A DNA stretch of 64,000 nt from Petunia secreta (taxonomy: Eukaryota > Streptophyta > Magnoliopsida > Solanales > Solanaceae): contig JARKIP010000017.1 in NCBI GenBank assembly GCA_029990175.1, positions 34,645,001-34,709,000 on the forward strand, in the 5' to 3' direction. Below, in pieces: positions 35,791-48,072 of this stretch; the stretch's first letter is position 1, and each line of letters starts with the position of its first letter. A program made the position numbers and the translations under genes. Below the pieces are notes generated by a model. That model saw only the letters and a program-made list of their open reading frames with translations. It was not told the origin of the DNA and searched no databases.

Positions 35791-35798
35791 TATATAAA
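35791..35798 (+). promoter_or_regulatory. Antisense TATA box in Gypsy D
   Basis: TATATAAA in the context GCCTATATAAAGGGCC, about 270 bp inside the 3' LTR and 110 bp before the first ATG (35908). It is antisense to gag-pol, at the same relative place as the antisense TATA of Gypsy C. Confidence 0.55.
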
Positions 35799-35907
35799 GG
35801 GCCTCCTCCACATTTCATTTTCACAAATTCCTTACTTTTCGAATTTTTGTTTCTTCAAAAGTTGCTTTCTTTTGTAAAAAAAATAAACTAATCTCCAATC
35901 TCTCTAA

Positions 35908-36249
35908 ATGTTCACCTTCGATCCAGACTCTTTGCTTCCTACAAAATATTACCATCTCATATTGTGGATGATGTGTGATAAAACTGAAACCATGGTGTCA
36001 GTTATCTTCCTCTCCCTTCGCTCCTTTATTCCTATTGAAAAGGATGAAGTTACCCATGTCACAAGACTTGAACATGACCTTAGTGGTGTTCTTCAGAATG
36101 TCTTCGCCATGGAATGTGCACTGATCATGGTACGCTTGTTTTCTAGCGTAGCGGTTGCTGTGGTATTTTTCTTGTCAAGTAGAACGAGGCTGTCTGGTCT
36201 CCGCGACCGACATGAGGCTTTTCCTCCAGGTCGCCTATTGTGTGGCTAA
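35908..36249 (+). pseudogene. Antisense ORF of Gypsy D (113 codons), 5' part of a broken extra gene
   Basis: First ATG after the antisense TATA box. The peptide MFTFDPDSLLPTKYYHL has no domain I recognise; residues about 80-95 are hydrophobic (LFSSVAVAVVFFL). The frame ends shortly before LTR F. Plus-strand sequence after F (37545-38210) may hold the remainder: GT/AG-like sites and an ATTAATAAAAAAAATG (polyadenylation-like) at 38203-38218. No continuous frame is left. Confidence 0.45.
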
Positions 36250-36283
36250 AATACCACATATTACATACGTATACTTGAGCTTT

Positions 36284-37537
36284 TGTTGGGTTAAATTGAT
36301 GAAATAAGTGCACTTATCATGATTAAATTGCATATTGTAGGTGGACTGAGTTTTGGAAGAGATTGGAGTGAAAACAAGTCAAAAGGAAGACCAAAAATTG
36401 AGAAAAGAAAAAGGGCGGGCTGCCCATTGTAAAGGGTGGTCCGCCCAATGTAAAATAGAGAAGCTTCAGGAAAAGGGTGGACTGCCTTGTGGCCGTTCAT
36501 CAAAAGTGACTAAGCTCAACAGCGAAAAAGTGACTATCGGGTAAAAATTCGGTACCAGGGTACGCATAAAAAATGCAGAGTTTCTTCCTTAAAACCTAGG
36601 GACAATTTTGGAAAAGCATGGGATTATTTTGGGACCTATAAATAGAGAGATTCAACATATATTTTTACATCTTTGGCCACTTTTTCAAGTTTGAGAGCAA
36701 GAATTCATCATCTACACCTAGGATTTTGAAGATTGAAGCTACTTTAATGAGCATTTCTTTACTCTTCTCTTTAATTCCTTGATTTGTATTGCTATATTTT
36801 GGTGTAGTTGATATTATTAATGGACATGATTTTATGAATATATTTCATGACTTGGTTTTCATATTTTAGTTGGTGTGATTTTGGACATGAATATATAAAT
36901 GTTTCATGACTAGGTTTTTATACTTATGGGTTTTGATTATCTAGCTTCTATCACTTTAATTTGTTAAATTTGGTGCTTGTGACACTAGAGTTACATGCAT
37001 ATTTAACTAGTTAAAGACTCGGGAGAGATTAATTAGCTTAGGATAATAGAGCTAGCAAGGATTTGGGTCTTGTTGGCTAAAACTTAGTCTGACCCATCTA
37101 AAAGAGGTTACAATCGAGAGAGGTCCTCTATCCTTGGATCAATGAGTTAGTACTTTATGCACCAAGCTATGGCTTTGGCGAGCGTAGTGCGGTAGACCTC
37201 TCTTAGGCCTGGCAGATTCTAGAGGTTACCTTAGATTGACTCGACCATAATATATAAACCACGTGCTATATTTGCATCCTCGACTCCGAACTTGTCTTTC
37301 CTTGTTTGTGAGAAAGCCATTGATCACCTTTACTTGCTTTCTTAGTGTAATTAGTAGTTGTTAGTATCGTTTCATCAATCTATTACACTGTTTTGGCTTA
37401 GTTCAATAGGTTTAGCTCCTCCACCACCTTAATCGCATCACATTGTTCCTTGTGGATTTGACCCCAACTCTTAGTTGGATATTATTATTGCGATGATCAT
37501 TTCATATCTCATTGGAGGTGTGAGTTGAGCATTGTCA
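36284..37537 (+). repeat. Presumed solo LTR F, Athila-like, inside Gypsy D
   Basis: About 1.25 kb starting TGTTGGGTTAAATTG. It contains CCTATAAATAGAGAG (TATA, 36638-36652) and ends with the Athila LTR style: GTGGATTTGACCCC..., then GAGTTGAGCATTGTCA. The corresponding end of the Athila E LTR reads GAAATCGACCCCGAC... GATTGAGCGTGGCTCA. No primer site or coding follows, so it is read as a solo LTR. A clean target duplication was not found, so the ends are approximate. Confidence 0.65.
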
Positions 37538-38230
37538 TCACCTCCAGCATGTTGGTGGCCCCTCTGACGGTGAATGGTCCATGGCCTGCGACCTCGTTCT
37601 ATTTCTTGGCTGACATAAGGATTCAACCTTACATCATTAGTAGATTATGGGGGCTTTAAACTCCATGCTTGCTCGTGTCTCAAGGTCGTCCTCTCTTTCG
37701 ATATGTTTGGGCCAGCAACTCTTGCTATATCTTCCCGGCTGCTGGTTGTGGGCTACTTCGACAGGAAGTTCATCTCTCCCGCAGGTTCCAGTCTCAAGCC
37801 TCTCTCCTCTTCAATATGCTCCTTGTTGTGCTTAGAGAATTACTTTAGCCTCTACTGGTTGGAGGGCATTCGTGCATATAGGTTTCTTTGATTTCCTTCA
37901 TCACGGTGAGGACTCATCTTAACTCGGACGCTTCCGAAGTCCTTTCTTTCAGACACTATGCTATAATCGGTACATGTCTGTGGTACGGGCGCCAGGAGTG
38001 ATGAAAACTCCATGCCATGGGAATGCTCAAACCGGCTTGCCGGTAGGTGGGGGTTATTGCTTGAGATGAAGCTTTTCTGGCTGTGCGAAAACCAGGAGAT
38101 TTTCAGATAGAGTCCCGCGGGACCATGTAATAGCTAGGAAAGCTGTTGTAAAAAAACTTGTATACGAAGTTGAATTTTATACTATAGCCTACGGGCTATT
38201 GATATTAATAAAAAAAATGATGTTCATTAA
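37538..38230 (+). other. Antisense-gene relic region of Gypsy D
   Basis: Moderate GC. Short plus-strand ORFs (37647-37891) overlap in two frames. No domain recognised. It ends in an A-rich AATAAAAAAAATGATG stretch. Confidence 0.4.
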
Positions 38231-40060
38231 TACTTCCTTTACATGCTTATATGTCTTTGTACTTTCAGTTGAATGCAATCAAGTAGCGTTGTGTGCCTAA
38301 TGGATGTTTGAGTTGTCTGTTGAAGACGTATGTGCGCTTGCAGAAAGCGGCTTTTAGGTTGCACTGATGGATGGTGGATTTTATGCGTCAATAATAGACG
38401 TCTTTGACTAGATCTTGGCCCGCGCCCATATAGGGACGATTTTAGTCCGTTGCGAATAACAAGACATTTTTGCATCCATAGAGGACGATTATGCTTGTCC
38501 ACTTGAGTGCTTAAGTCTTTCACGACACTGTGCGGGTGAGCATCCCCACCACACTTGCAAATATTGAATTGACGATTTCAACGTATGTGACTACCTAGTG
38601 GCTTAGCTAGAATTGATCTAGTTTGAGTAAGTGTGTAACTGCATCTCAAAATATAGTCGAGGGCTAAGAGTAGGGGGATCTAGATGATCGAAAATAAAAC
38701 TGACTGAAGATGAAATATCAGTCTTATTTAATAACGAGGGTTCCAGGGTCGAATGAAAGTGCGACATCTTTGATAACATTGCTCAGGGGTAGATACTCTT
38801 TAAAAAATAAATAAGAATGACAGTAAATATGCTGATTATATGGGCCTTTTGGCTTATCAGGAATAATAGTTTTTTAAGCCATGTGATATTCCAGTTGTTT
38901 GGGATGGTTGTTCCTTCCACGTCTTCGAAGGGGCACGCTTATTTTCCAGCAATCCCCCAGATTTTGTATGGCCCTTCCCAATTTGGTGCTAGCTGCGTTG
39001 ACTTCCTTGGTGCTTTGAGATACTTTCCTGAGCACCAGTTCAACTATGTTGAAGGAACATAGGCTGGTCTTCATTTTGTAATATTGCTCTACTCGTTGCT
39101 TTTGGGCTGCTAAGAAAACTGCTACTAGTTCCCAGCACTCGTCTAGCAAGTTGAGTGAGACTTTTAAGGCATCATTATAGGGCTCTTCTTCAGCAAATGA
39201 CCGGCGCAGACAGGACCCGCCTATCTCAACAGAGAGCATAGTCTCTACTCCATATGTCAATGAGAAATGAGTTTCTCTTGTGCTTGCTTTCGATGTAGTG
39301 AAATAGGCCCACAAGACTCTTGGAAATTCCTCCGGCCACTTGCTTTTGGCTTCTTGAAGTCGTTTCTTCAGGTTGTCCTTGATAATCATGTTTGAATATT
39401 CAGCCTGGCCGTTCGCTACAGGGTGGTAAAGTGTTGAGTTTGTCCTTTTGATTTTCTACTCCTCTAAAAATTCTGTGACCTTGGCTCCGACGAACTGAAG
39501 TCTGTTATCACAAGTGATTCCGGCGGGAACTTCAAAACGATACATAAAATTCATCTAGGTGAATTGTATCACCTCTTTCTCTTAGATTTTGGCGTATGGT
39601 GCCGCTTCGACCCACTTGGTGAAGTAGTTGGTCATCATGAGCAAGAATTTGATGCTTCTGGGCACTTTTGGCATTGGCCCTACATTATCCGTTCCCCATT
39701 TCATGAAAGGCCAAGGTGCGATTAGTGAGTGCAAAAACTCTGTTGGCTAATGAAGTGCATGGTAGAAACATTGACAACTGTCGCATGCTTTGACGAGTTT
39801 ACTTGCATCAATTTCTATTCGATGCCAATAATAACCCGCTCTGATTAACTTTTAGGCAAGGCCCTTCTTCCGGAATGATTCCTACAATGCCCTTCATGGA
39901 TTTCTCTTAACGTATAGTTGGTTTGTGTCGGGCCTAAGCATTTAGCCAGTGGGCTGCTGAACATCCGGCAATGCAGCTCTCCTTGGATCAGGCAATAGCG
40001 AGTCGATTGCATCATTAGCCGTTTGCTTCTTTTTTTTTTTTCTGGTCGTCAGGGAGTGGT
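38231..40060 (-). pseudogene. Gypsy D integrase
   Basis: The frame 39389-38874 reads MIIKDNLKKRLQEAKSKWPEEFPRVLWAY and GVETMLSVEIGG, the region after the catalytic Glu. Upstream on the minus strand (about 39800-39400) lie CDSCQCFYHALH, PWPFMKWGTDNVGPMPK, CDNRLQF and NGQAEYSNM, giving the D-D-E set with several stops and a lost Gly in the second motif. Close to the Gypsy C integrase in order and wording. Confidence 0.85.
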
Positions 40061-40910
40061 CTCTTATCCAAGTATTCGATCAGCGCGTGGCACCAGTCCC
40101 AGACGAGTTTGGTTGTATTGACTTAAAGACACTTTCGGTCTGAGTGAGTCAATTCTATTATCGCCTCCGGGCTATATGAATTCATATATATGGTTTCTGC
40201 TGGGCAAGCTAGTGCATTAGCTTTCGTGTTCTTCTCTCTTGGTACCTGAGCAAATTCCTAGTAGTGAAATTTTTTCAAAAGGGCCTCCGCTCTGGCTAAG
40301 TATTCCTGCATGCGAGTATCTTTGGTCGCGAATACCCTTTTACTTGGTTGACCACTAGCTTTGATCGCTGTGGAGGCTGACCCCCAATATGTTCGATTCC
40401 TTGAATTACAACTTTATATTCTGTTTTGTTATTTTTTTTATCAAGGGGCAGCTGACAGCCTTGCGAAATACCTTCCTAGATGGTCTTTATCACCAAGCCA
40501 AGCCCAGCTTATTTGACGTTTGATGTCTCATCCGTGTAGGCTGTCCATTCTCCAAGAGTGATTCCTACAATCGTCTTTAACTTATCTTCAGCCTTTGGCA
40601 ATATATCGGTGCTGAACCCTGCGACAAAGTCCGCAAGGATTTATGATTAGATAGCCGTTCACGACTGATAGATGATATCGTACTCCCCTGACTCCACAGC
40701 CAAATTTTGTGAGCCATCCTGAGATTTTGAGTTTCTGTAAAATGGTTCTTAGTGGGAAGGATGAGACGACAACTATCGTATGGCTCTGAAAATACAGCCT
40801 TAACTAACAGGCGACTACAACTAGCACCATTGCGAGTTTCTCCAGTTTTTGGCACCATGTTTCTGCGTCCAAAAGAGATTTACTGACTCAGTATATGGGA
40901 GACTATACTT
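40061..40910 (-). pseudogene. Gypsy D RNase H domains
   Basis: Decayed. FAQVPREKNTKANALA near 40260-40210 is the same block as the second RNase H of Gypsy C (VPREENTEADALA). It supports dual RNase H and a Tat assignment. No long frame remains. Confidence 0.7.
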
Positions 40911-41760
40911 ATTTCTCTTTCCCTACGAGGACAACACTCATAGCTAATTCGGAGACTGCAAGATACAATAAGAGTTGTTCTCCTTCGCGAGGTATAGTAG
41001 CAACAGGGATTTGAAAGGTATTCCTTCAGGTCCCGAAGTGCTTGGCGACATTGGTCTGTCCATTCAAAGCTCTTGTTCTTCTTCAATACGTTAAAGAACT
41101 AGTGTCATCGCTACGAGGATCAAGATATGGATGGACTTAGTGCATCTATATAGCCGTTGAGTTTCCTCGCCTCTACCTTAACTTTTCAATACCACCGTTG
41201 TGGCCTCGATAGCTTTAATCTTGACAGGGTTTGCTTATATTCCCCGATTTGAGATGATGAACCCGAGGAACATGTTTGATGATACTCCGAAGGCGCAATT
41301 CTCCGGATTAGGCTTCATGTTGAACTCATCCAGCATGTCGAATGCTATCTTAACCTTCGTGAATTCTGTCTTGACTAGCATATCGTCGATGTATACCTTC
41401 ATAGGCTTCTCGATCTGGTCCTTGAACACTAGGTTCACCAGCCGTTGATAAGTGGCTCCCGGCATTCTTTAACCCGAAAGGCATCAACCGGTAGCAATAA
41501 GTCCACCTGTTTGCGATGAAAGAGTTTTTCTCTTGTTATCACCTGAGTGGATATCCCCGACATATTTGCGTGTCCAGGAAAAAGTGGTTGCTTAGGCGCG
41601 TAGCTGGCCGACAAACTCTTGTCTAGCTTCAGCTGAAAGCTTCGAACCCACATAGAATTTTTTCTCAGGTGCTTTTTCATCGAAGATCAGTAGATCTAAG
41701 TCGTCTACCATGGCTTTGAAGACTTCTTCTTCTCCATCCAAACCGTGGGCGATAATTGGT
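40911..41760 (-). pseudogene. Gypsy D reverse transcriptase
   Basis: The frame 41465-41235 has MPGATYQRLVNLVFK, the catalytic box VYIDDMLVK, and ENCAFGVSSNMFLGFIISNRGI. The upstream part (41690-41470, WTYCYRLMPFGLKNAG) is frame-shifted. Downstream KKNKSFEWTDQCRQALRDLKEYL (41086-41020) is the tether into RNase H. Confidence 0.87.
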
Positions 41761-42480
41761 GATTCCTGGGGGGGCCTTCCCTACTGGTTCTTATGGCTCA
41801 AATGATATGTCGGCCACCAGGCCAGGTCCGAAAATTTTTCCAATATCTTCTGCTGGCTCTTACTTCTCTATCCACTACGTATGTGATGGAAGTCACGTAG
41901 CAGATTTTGGAAAACTTCTGCTTTCCTTGGATCTCACTTACCCCCACGGATTTGGGTACTTGAAGAACTGATGAAGTGTTGAAGGTACCACCCTTACTCC
42001 ATATATCAAAGGTCGCCCAAATATGATGTTATACGAGAGATCTCATGTCATCACCTGGAAAAATGTTAGCTTTGACACCCCTGATATGAGAATTGAGAGA
42101 ACTATCTCTCCGATGACTTCTCGTTTGAACTATTGAAACTGGTTATTGTACATGGGCTCAGGACTAACTATCTTACCAACTCCATGCTATAGATAACATC
42201 CCATAAAATTATTTTCACGGCGCTTCCCGGATCCACTAGTACTCACTTAAGTTGAGTGTCGAGGACCTTGAGAGTGATTACTAAAGGGTCACGGTGCGGA
42301 AAAATGAGTTCCTTTATGTAATTTCTGTTAAACTCAAACGCGTTTACATGGGGTCTCTTTTCCCTTTCTCCCGAGCTTCGCAAACCATTACTACTTTGAC
42401 CTTATCTGGCTTAATCCCTGGTCGACCAAAGATCGTGTTGACGCCGCAATTGTCATGTTGGCCTTAAGCTGAGGGCCGTT
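41761..42480 (-). pseudogene. Gypsy D protease region
   Basis: On the minus strand VLVDPGSAVKIILW (about 42240-42200) carries the same D-P-G-S active-site wording as Gypsy C. Broken by stops on both sides. Confidence 0.75.
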
Positions 42481-43621
42481 TTTATTTTTCAGCAAGCAGG
42501 TCATTAAGGTGCCCCTTATTAACAAAATGAGCTACCTCGAGCATGAGCGCCTTGCAATTAATGGTATCGTGATCGTTCCCTTGGTAGAATTCGAAAAAGG
42601 CTAAAGAATTCTTCCTCGAAATATTTCTGATGGTCGGAGGCTAGAGTACTCGCGAACCTAATCTCCCAAAGTGTTTTGCAACTAAATCAACCGCGTTCAA
42701 CACAGTCTAAAATCTTCAAAATTCTAAGCTCGGAGCTTTTCTTGTTGGAGGTCACTCCTCGGGCGCCAATTCTCTTATCAAAGGATCTCATGGGACCTGT
42801 CTAATATTGCATTCTGCCTCTGGTGCTTCGATTTTCTGTCTCTATTGTGCGGGAGTGTGTCTCCGAGTCTTTTGAGTGCTGTCTTCGGTTGCTTGGGTCA
42901 CGTCTTACTCAATTCAGAGCTTATCATTATACCGCTGGTATAACGTGTCCCAAGTCATCACTTAGCTCCATGTAGCCACCGAACCTCAGGGGTTCAAGCT
43001 TTTGCCAAAGGCTACCGCAACAATATTACCGGGTACAAGAGGAAGCGTCATCCGTTCCCTTTGGAACCTTTCCCAATAATCATTTAGCAACTCACTTTTC
43101 AACTGACGGGTTTAAAAAATGTCCTTCATCCTCTTCTCTCGTTTACGCGTGCTGGAGTGCGCTTTCTTTAATAAATCTTGTATCTGGGTTAATAATTCAA
43201 TTGACCCTACTAGAAGATATGTGTACCAGGCCCCTCGGTCAGGGTTGAGCTGAATTTTTTCACCAGGGCGGACTGGATCTCTTCTTTTGTGATCTCATTA
43301 TTCTTTATGATCGTGAAGTATGCGGCTATATGTTCTTCTAGGTCAGTGGTTCTGTCATACTTAAGGTTTTTCTGCAGACGAAGTGCTTAGGTATTGGAAC
43401 TACTATAACGCTAGCCTTGCATACATGCTTGAAGAATTTCTTCTCATTTACGGTGGTCACCTGAGGTGATGCAGCCAGTACGTTGCCTATCCGATCGTGA
43501 ATCACCTCAACTCATTGAGTATTCCTTGAATGATAGGGGATTCAGTGGGTGCTGGGTTGTTGGCCACCATTGAACTTCCTGGGGAAGTCTCTAAATTGAT
43601 CCTTCATTTGGGACCTTGATA
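42481..43621 (-). pseudogene. Gypsy D gag, 3' part
   Basis: The minus strand reads MVANNPAPTESPIIQGIL near 43575-43520 and the following gag-like segments. There are many stops. It is cut at about 43621 by Athila E, and the upstream part is at about 51990-52340. Confidence 0.65.
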
Positions 43622-45137
43622 TGCTGGTATTTTACATATATTTTAACTCTTTTAGACTAGCTTTCACGTCTTAAAAGCTTTGTTATTTGAGTAAATCTTA
43701 TGTTTATCTCCATGTTTCAGGGTATCAAAGAGAATTAGTGTATAAAGTCAAAAGAATGAAAAAAGAGCAAAAACAAGTGCACTTTGGCTACATTTGAAGA
43801 ATAGGAAGATTGGGCAGCAACATGATTGGTGCCTCGTCAAATGACTGGCTGAAGGAGGATAGAGGTTAAGAGCTCAGCATATTCCATTGAAGCAAAGAGG
43901 AGGACCACCAGATGAAGTGCGGAATGCACTCGGTGATGCAGCAGAAGAAGATGCGGCTCCGCCGGCCATCACAGAGAGCTTAGAAAATCTGCAGAAGGCT
44001 GAAGTTGTTCGCCGCTTGGATTGCGACTCCACCAGATCTGCACCGCAGAACAAGACAAAAAAAAAGAGTTAGATTTGTCTTCGGCGTATAAACTTTAATA
44101 GATGGCCCGCCGAATAACTGGCGGTCTAGGGTAAAACAGGGCAAAATGGCAAACTTGTAATTATTAGCCTAGTTTTCAAACCCATGCCTATAAATAGGCT
44201 GTTATGCCTCAGAGGAAAATATTCTTTTTCAGCTTAGAATACATTTTTCTCACTTTTGAATATTTTTGGAGGCTAAGTAAGGTTCTAACTTGAATCTTTT
44301 GTAAGGATTTCATTTCTTAATCTTATGTTTTACATGATTCTTGCCATTACATCTCTTACCATGTATGTGTTAGACCCTAGTATGAGTAGCTAAACTCATA
44401 CTAGGGGTTTATTCATGATCACTTGATTGTTTTAACTTAAAACTTGTTTTAATCTTGTAAAATCTATGGGTTAAGGTGAATCTAGTTCTCTTTCGTACTT
44501 TTCATAACTAGGGTTTGAGGTACGACCATACTTGAACCTAACTCTACTTTGGTTTCATCACCCTAACGGGGTTGAATGTGTAGGTTACTGAAAACTAGCG
44601 AGCACTTGGGTTACATTGGCTACGGCCTATCCCATCTAAAGGGAAAAGACCTAAAAAAGTCATTCCCGCTCGGGTCTTTGGACAAGGGTTTCTTGCTCTC
44701 CGTTATTGACCCTAACGGGCTTGATGAGGTAAATCCTCCTTATCCCTAATGAGTTTTGAGGAATACAATTGTGGTCCGACCATTGATATTACTCATATGA
44801 TTTGTAAGGTTAAAGCACGAGTTTAGTTAACAAAATCTTGTTGGAATGTGTAAACCCCTAGCTCATTCTCCATATTTATAAATATTTTAAAGTGTTGAGT
44901 TAATTTTATGCCTTTAGTGTTAATCATTAGTTGTAGTTGTAGTTGTAGTTAATTCAATTTCTATTAATTTATACTTAGGAATAAACGAACAATTCCTAGA
45001 ACTCGTTACTATTCAATCTAATACTAATAGATTGCAAGCTAGCTCCCTGAGGAAATCGACCCCGACTACTAGTTGGGTACTACTATCTTTGATGATCGTC
45101 CCATACCTTTATAGGTGAGTGGATTGAGCGTGGCTCA
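43622..45137 (+). repeat. 5' LTR of Athila E
   Basis: About 1.5 kb, TGCTGGTATTTTACATA... to GCGTGGCTCA. It contains TATAAATA at 44190-44197 and the CGACCCCGACTACTAGTTGG box near the end. The start is inferred by analogy with LTR F. Confidence 0.75.
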
Positions 45138-45142
45138 AATTT

Positions 45143-45160
45143 TAGCGCCGTTGCCGGGGA
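45143..45160 (+). other. Primer binding site of Athila E
   Basis: TAGCGCCGTTGCCGGGGA, one substitution from TGGCGCCGTTGCCGGGGA, complementary to tRNA-Asp and typical of Athila. Confidence 0.85.
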
Positions 45161-45265
45161 GCTACGATACATCTATTAGATTGAATAATTCGTGTTCTTG
45201 TCTTGTTAGTTATTCATACCATTTTACCTCTTGCTTTGGTTTTACTGTATAGGTGAATATTAGCA

Positions 45266-47440
45266 ATGAGACGAAATCCAAATCGAGCAATGTGGAGTCC
45301 CCTCTACAATCGTGCAAATGAGGGAGTTCCATCTCTAAATAATTATGATGGAGAAACCGAGGAAGATTATGATGACACTTCTCTTAGTGAGGAGAATTAC
45401 GAAATTCATGATGTGTTTGAGGAGAATGATCAATCTCAATTTGAAGATGGTACCTCAATTTATGAAAACCCTATTGGTAACAATCAAGCCAATGAGGGAA
45501 TTAATGTTCGTGACAATGTTGGTGTTGCGGGCAATGCACACCAAAGAGGCAACAATGCTAACCGAGGAGGTTGAGGTGCAAACCGAGGTGCTCGTGTTAA
45601 TCAAGCTAATCAAAGAGGCAATGCCAATCGAGTGAATTTTTATAATGTCAACCAAAATCAAAGAAATGCAAGGGATGCCTGCAATGCAAATCCACCGGTA
45701 AAAGATATGGAAGAATCCGATGAAGATCTTCTAGAAGTGAATATAGAAAGTTTTGTTAGTGAAATTGTTCCTCCACCCATTCGTGGTAATGTTAATTTCA
45801 ACACTCCACAAATGATCTTACATGGACCTGACCAAAATGGATACTTTAGTGGAAGCAAGCATGATGATCCAAATGAGCATTTTAGGAATTTCATCCAAAC
45901 ATGCCATCTCTAGATGTCGGCCCATTGTTCGGAAGAATCTTTGTGCCTAAGGGTCTTTTCCTATTCTCTATCCGGGAAGGTGAAGGTATGGTTGAACAAG
46001 TTACCGATGAACTTGATTCTTACTTGGGAGGAACTTGTAAAGCAATTCTTGCCTAAGGATAAGCAAGCTTCAATGAGGGACAAGGTATATATGTTCAAGC
46101 AAGATCCCACCGATTCATTGTCCGAAGCTTGGGAAACATTTCAAGAGATTTTACTACACTGTCTAACCCATGATTTTGGAGATGATATGCTCCTAAAATA
46201 TTTCTACCAAGGGTTCAACACGATCAACCAATCGACCGTGAATAATTTATGTGGAAGTGCTATCATGGATAAGACTTGTCAAGAAGTCAAGGAAATTCTC
46301 AACAAGTTTGCCAAGCAATCTCAAGATTGGAAATCTAGGGCCCAAAACTCAAGTGGTGTTGGAGGAATGAATCCAATGATGATGAAGAGGTTTGAAGATC
46401 AAGAAGAGAATATGGCTTGGATCTTTACCAACATTGAGCTTCTTAGAGGTGCCAAAGAAGATAATGAGAAGAAGGTGAACAAAGTGAAAAATCTTCAAGT
46501 TACAAATGCCGGTCATCAAGTAGCTCCTGTGGGCTATGTAAACCCCGGAGCTCCATCTCTTTCTCTTCTCCAAAGAGGACAAGAAGAGTACTTTCCGAAA
46601 TAATGTTTCAATGTCCATGGTGAAGAAGAAGCCAAATATGTGTCTAATTATCAAGGTGGTTATCAAAAGCCATATCAACAAGGCTAATGGAGGCAAGATA
46701 GAGGAAGAAAAAATTGAAGCAACAATCAAGATGGGAGAGGAGTAAGTGCCTCTCAAAACTATGTACCGAGAGCTCCATACAAGCAAGGTGAGAATGAAGG
46801 AAAAAGTCCATCCAAGTTGGAAGAAATGATGGGAGAAGTGCTTAAGAATCAAGAAAGTTACTCCGGTGATATCAAAGATATCAAGCAAACGGTCACATCT
46901 CATGATACTTACATCAAGGCTCTTGAATCTCAAATGAGTAGCCTATCTCACCAAGTGAGTCAAAGACCTCAAGGAGCACTACCAAGTGATATAGTAATGA
47001 ATCCTAAGAAGAATGGCAAAGATCATGAGATGGTAATCATGACCTAGAGTGGAAAAAGAGCATGCCTTACTCTAACAGAGGGCGTAGAGTTTCCAAGTGA
47101 AGACAAGCGAATATGGGAAGATTCTAAGACAAAAAATGATGGTGTGGAACTAGAGGTGCAAGATCATGAGCAAAACAATGGGGAAGAGTTGAATCAAGGT
47201 GAGGCAAATGATGTAGATGTAGAGATTCCAAGGCATAAAATTGATGATGTGGAAATCCCTCAAGAACCAAGTCCCGAAGTCACTAATACTCAAAAAGCCA
47301 AATCAAATAAACTCCACCATCCAAACAAAGCCCTCATAGTCCATGCTCCATTCCCAAAATTCCACTTCCTTTCCCACAAAAGAGCGTCAAGCAAATACAA
47401 GCATCACAAGCCAAGAAGATTTGGGAAAGAATAGCAACAA
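45266..47440 (+). pseudogene. gag of Athila E
   Basis: Frames 45266-45574, 45632-45913 and 45914-46603 share one phase and are separated by TGA (45572), TAG (45911) and TAA (46601). The protein starts MRRNPNRAMWSP, has an acidic and Asn/Gly-rich N-terminus, then the capsid-type block SLSGKVKVWLNKLP and LTWEELVKQFLPKDKQASMRD. Each stop fits a C-to-T change in CGA, CAG or CAA, as expected for methylated, silenced repeats. The region to 47434 continues as Gln/Glu-rich gag C-terminus with further breaks. Confidence 0.87.
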
Positions 47441-47457
47441 TATCTATCAGCCTATCT

Positions 47458-48072
47458 TTGGTTGATGCATTAAGCCAAATGCCAAACATTGCCAAACTTG
47501 TGAAAGATCTTGTGACAAAGAAAACCTATGAAGATTATGAGCCAAGCAAGATAACACATCAATGTAGCTCAATTGTCTTTAAGCATATGGCAAGGAAGAT
47601 GGAGGACCCCGGAGCCTTCGCGGTCCCATGTACAATTGGAGGGAAGCATTTCTCTAAAGCTCTATGTGATCTTGGAGCAAGAATCAATTTGATACCGTAT
47701 GCGGTGTAAAAAACTTTGACTACCAAGGAAGTTCCAAAATCAACAACAATGAACTTGCAAATGTCCGACTGTTCCATGAAGCAAACAATTTGGGTTGTCA
47801 CTAATGTTCTAGTGAAGGTGGAGAAGTTCATATTCCCGGCAGATTTTGTGATTCTTGATTGCCCGGTGGACTTTGATGTCCCCATCATTCTTGGGGTTCC
47901 ATTTCTAGCTAACGGGAGAGCATTATGTGACGTAAAGAAGGGAGAACTCACTTTCCAATTCAATGGAGAGAAGGTTATGTTCCATATATGCAAAACATTG
48001 AAACAACCTATTGTCATACCCGATTTTTTGACTCAACTCGAAGTGGGTCAAGATTTGGGTTTGACTGGGTAA
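47458..48072 (+). pseudogene. Protease region of Athila E
   Basis: The sequence reads FAVPCTIGGKHFSKALCDLGARINLIPYAV, a stop (47707), then FVILDCPVDFDVPIILGVPFLANGRALCDV. The Athila protease active site is normally D-L-G-A-S; here the last residue is Arg. The ILG(V/R)PFLA block is intact. The recognisable Athila sequence ends near 48050. Confidence 0.85.
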
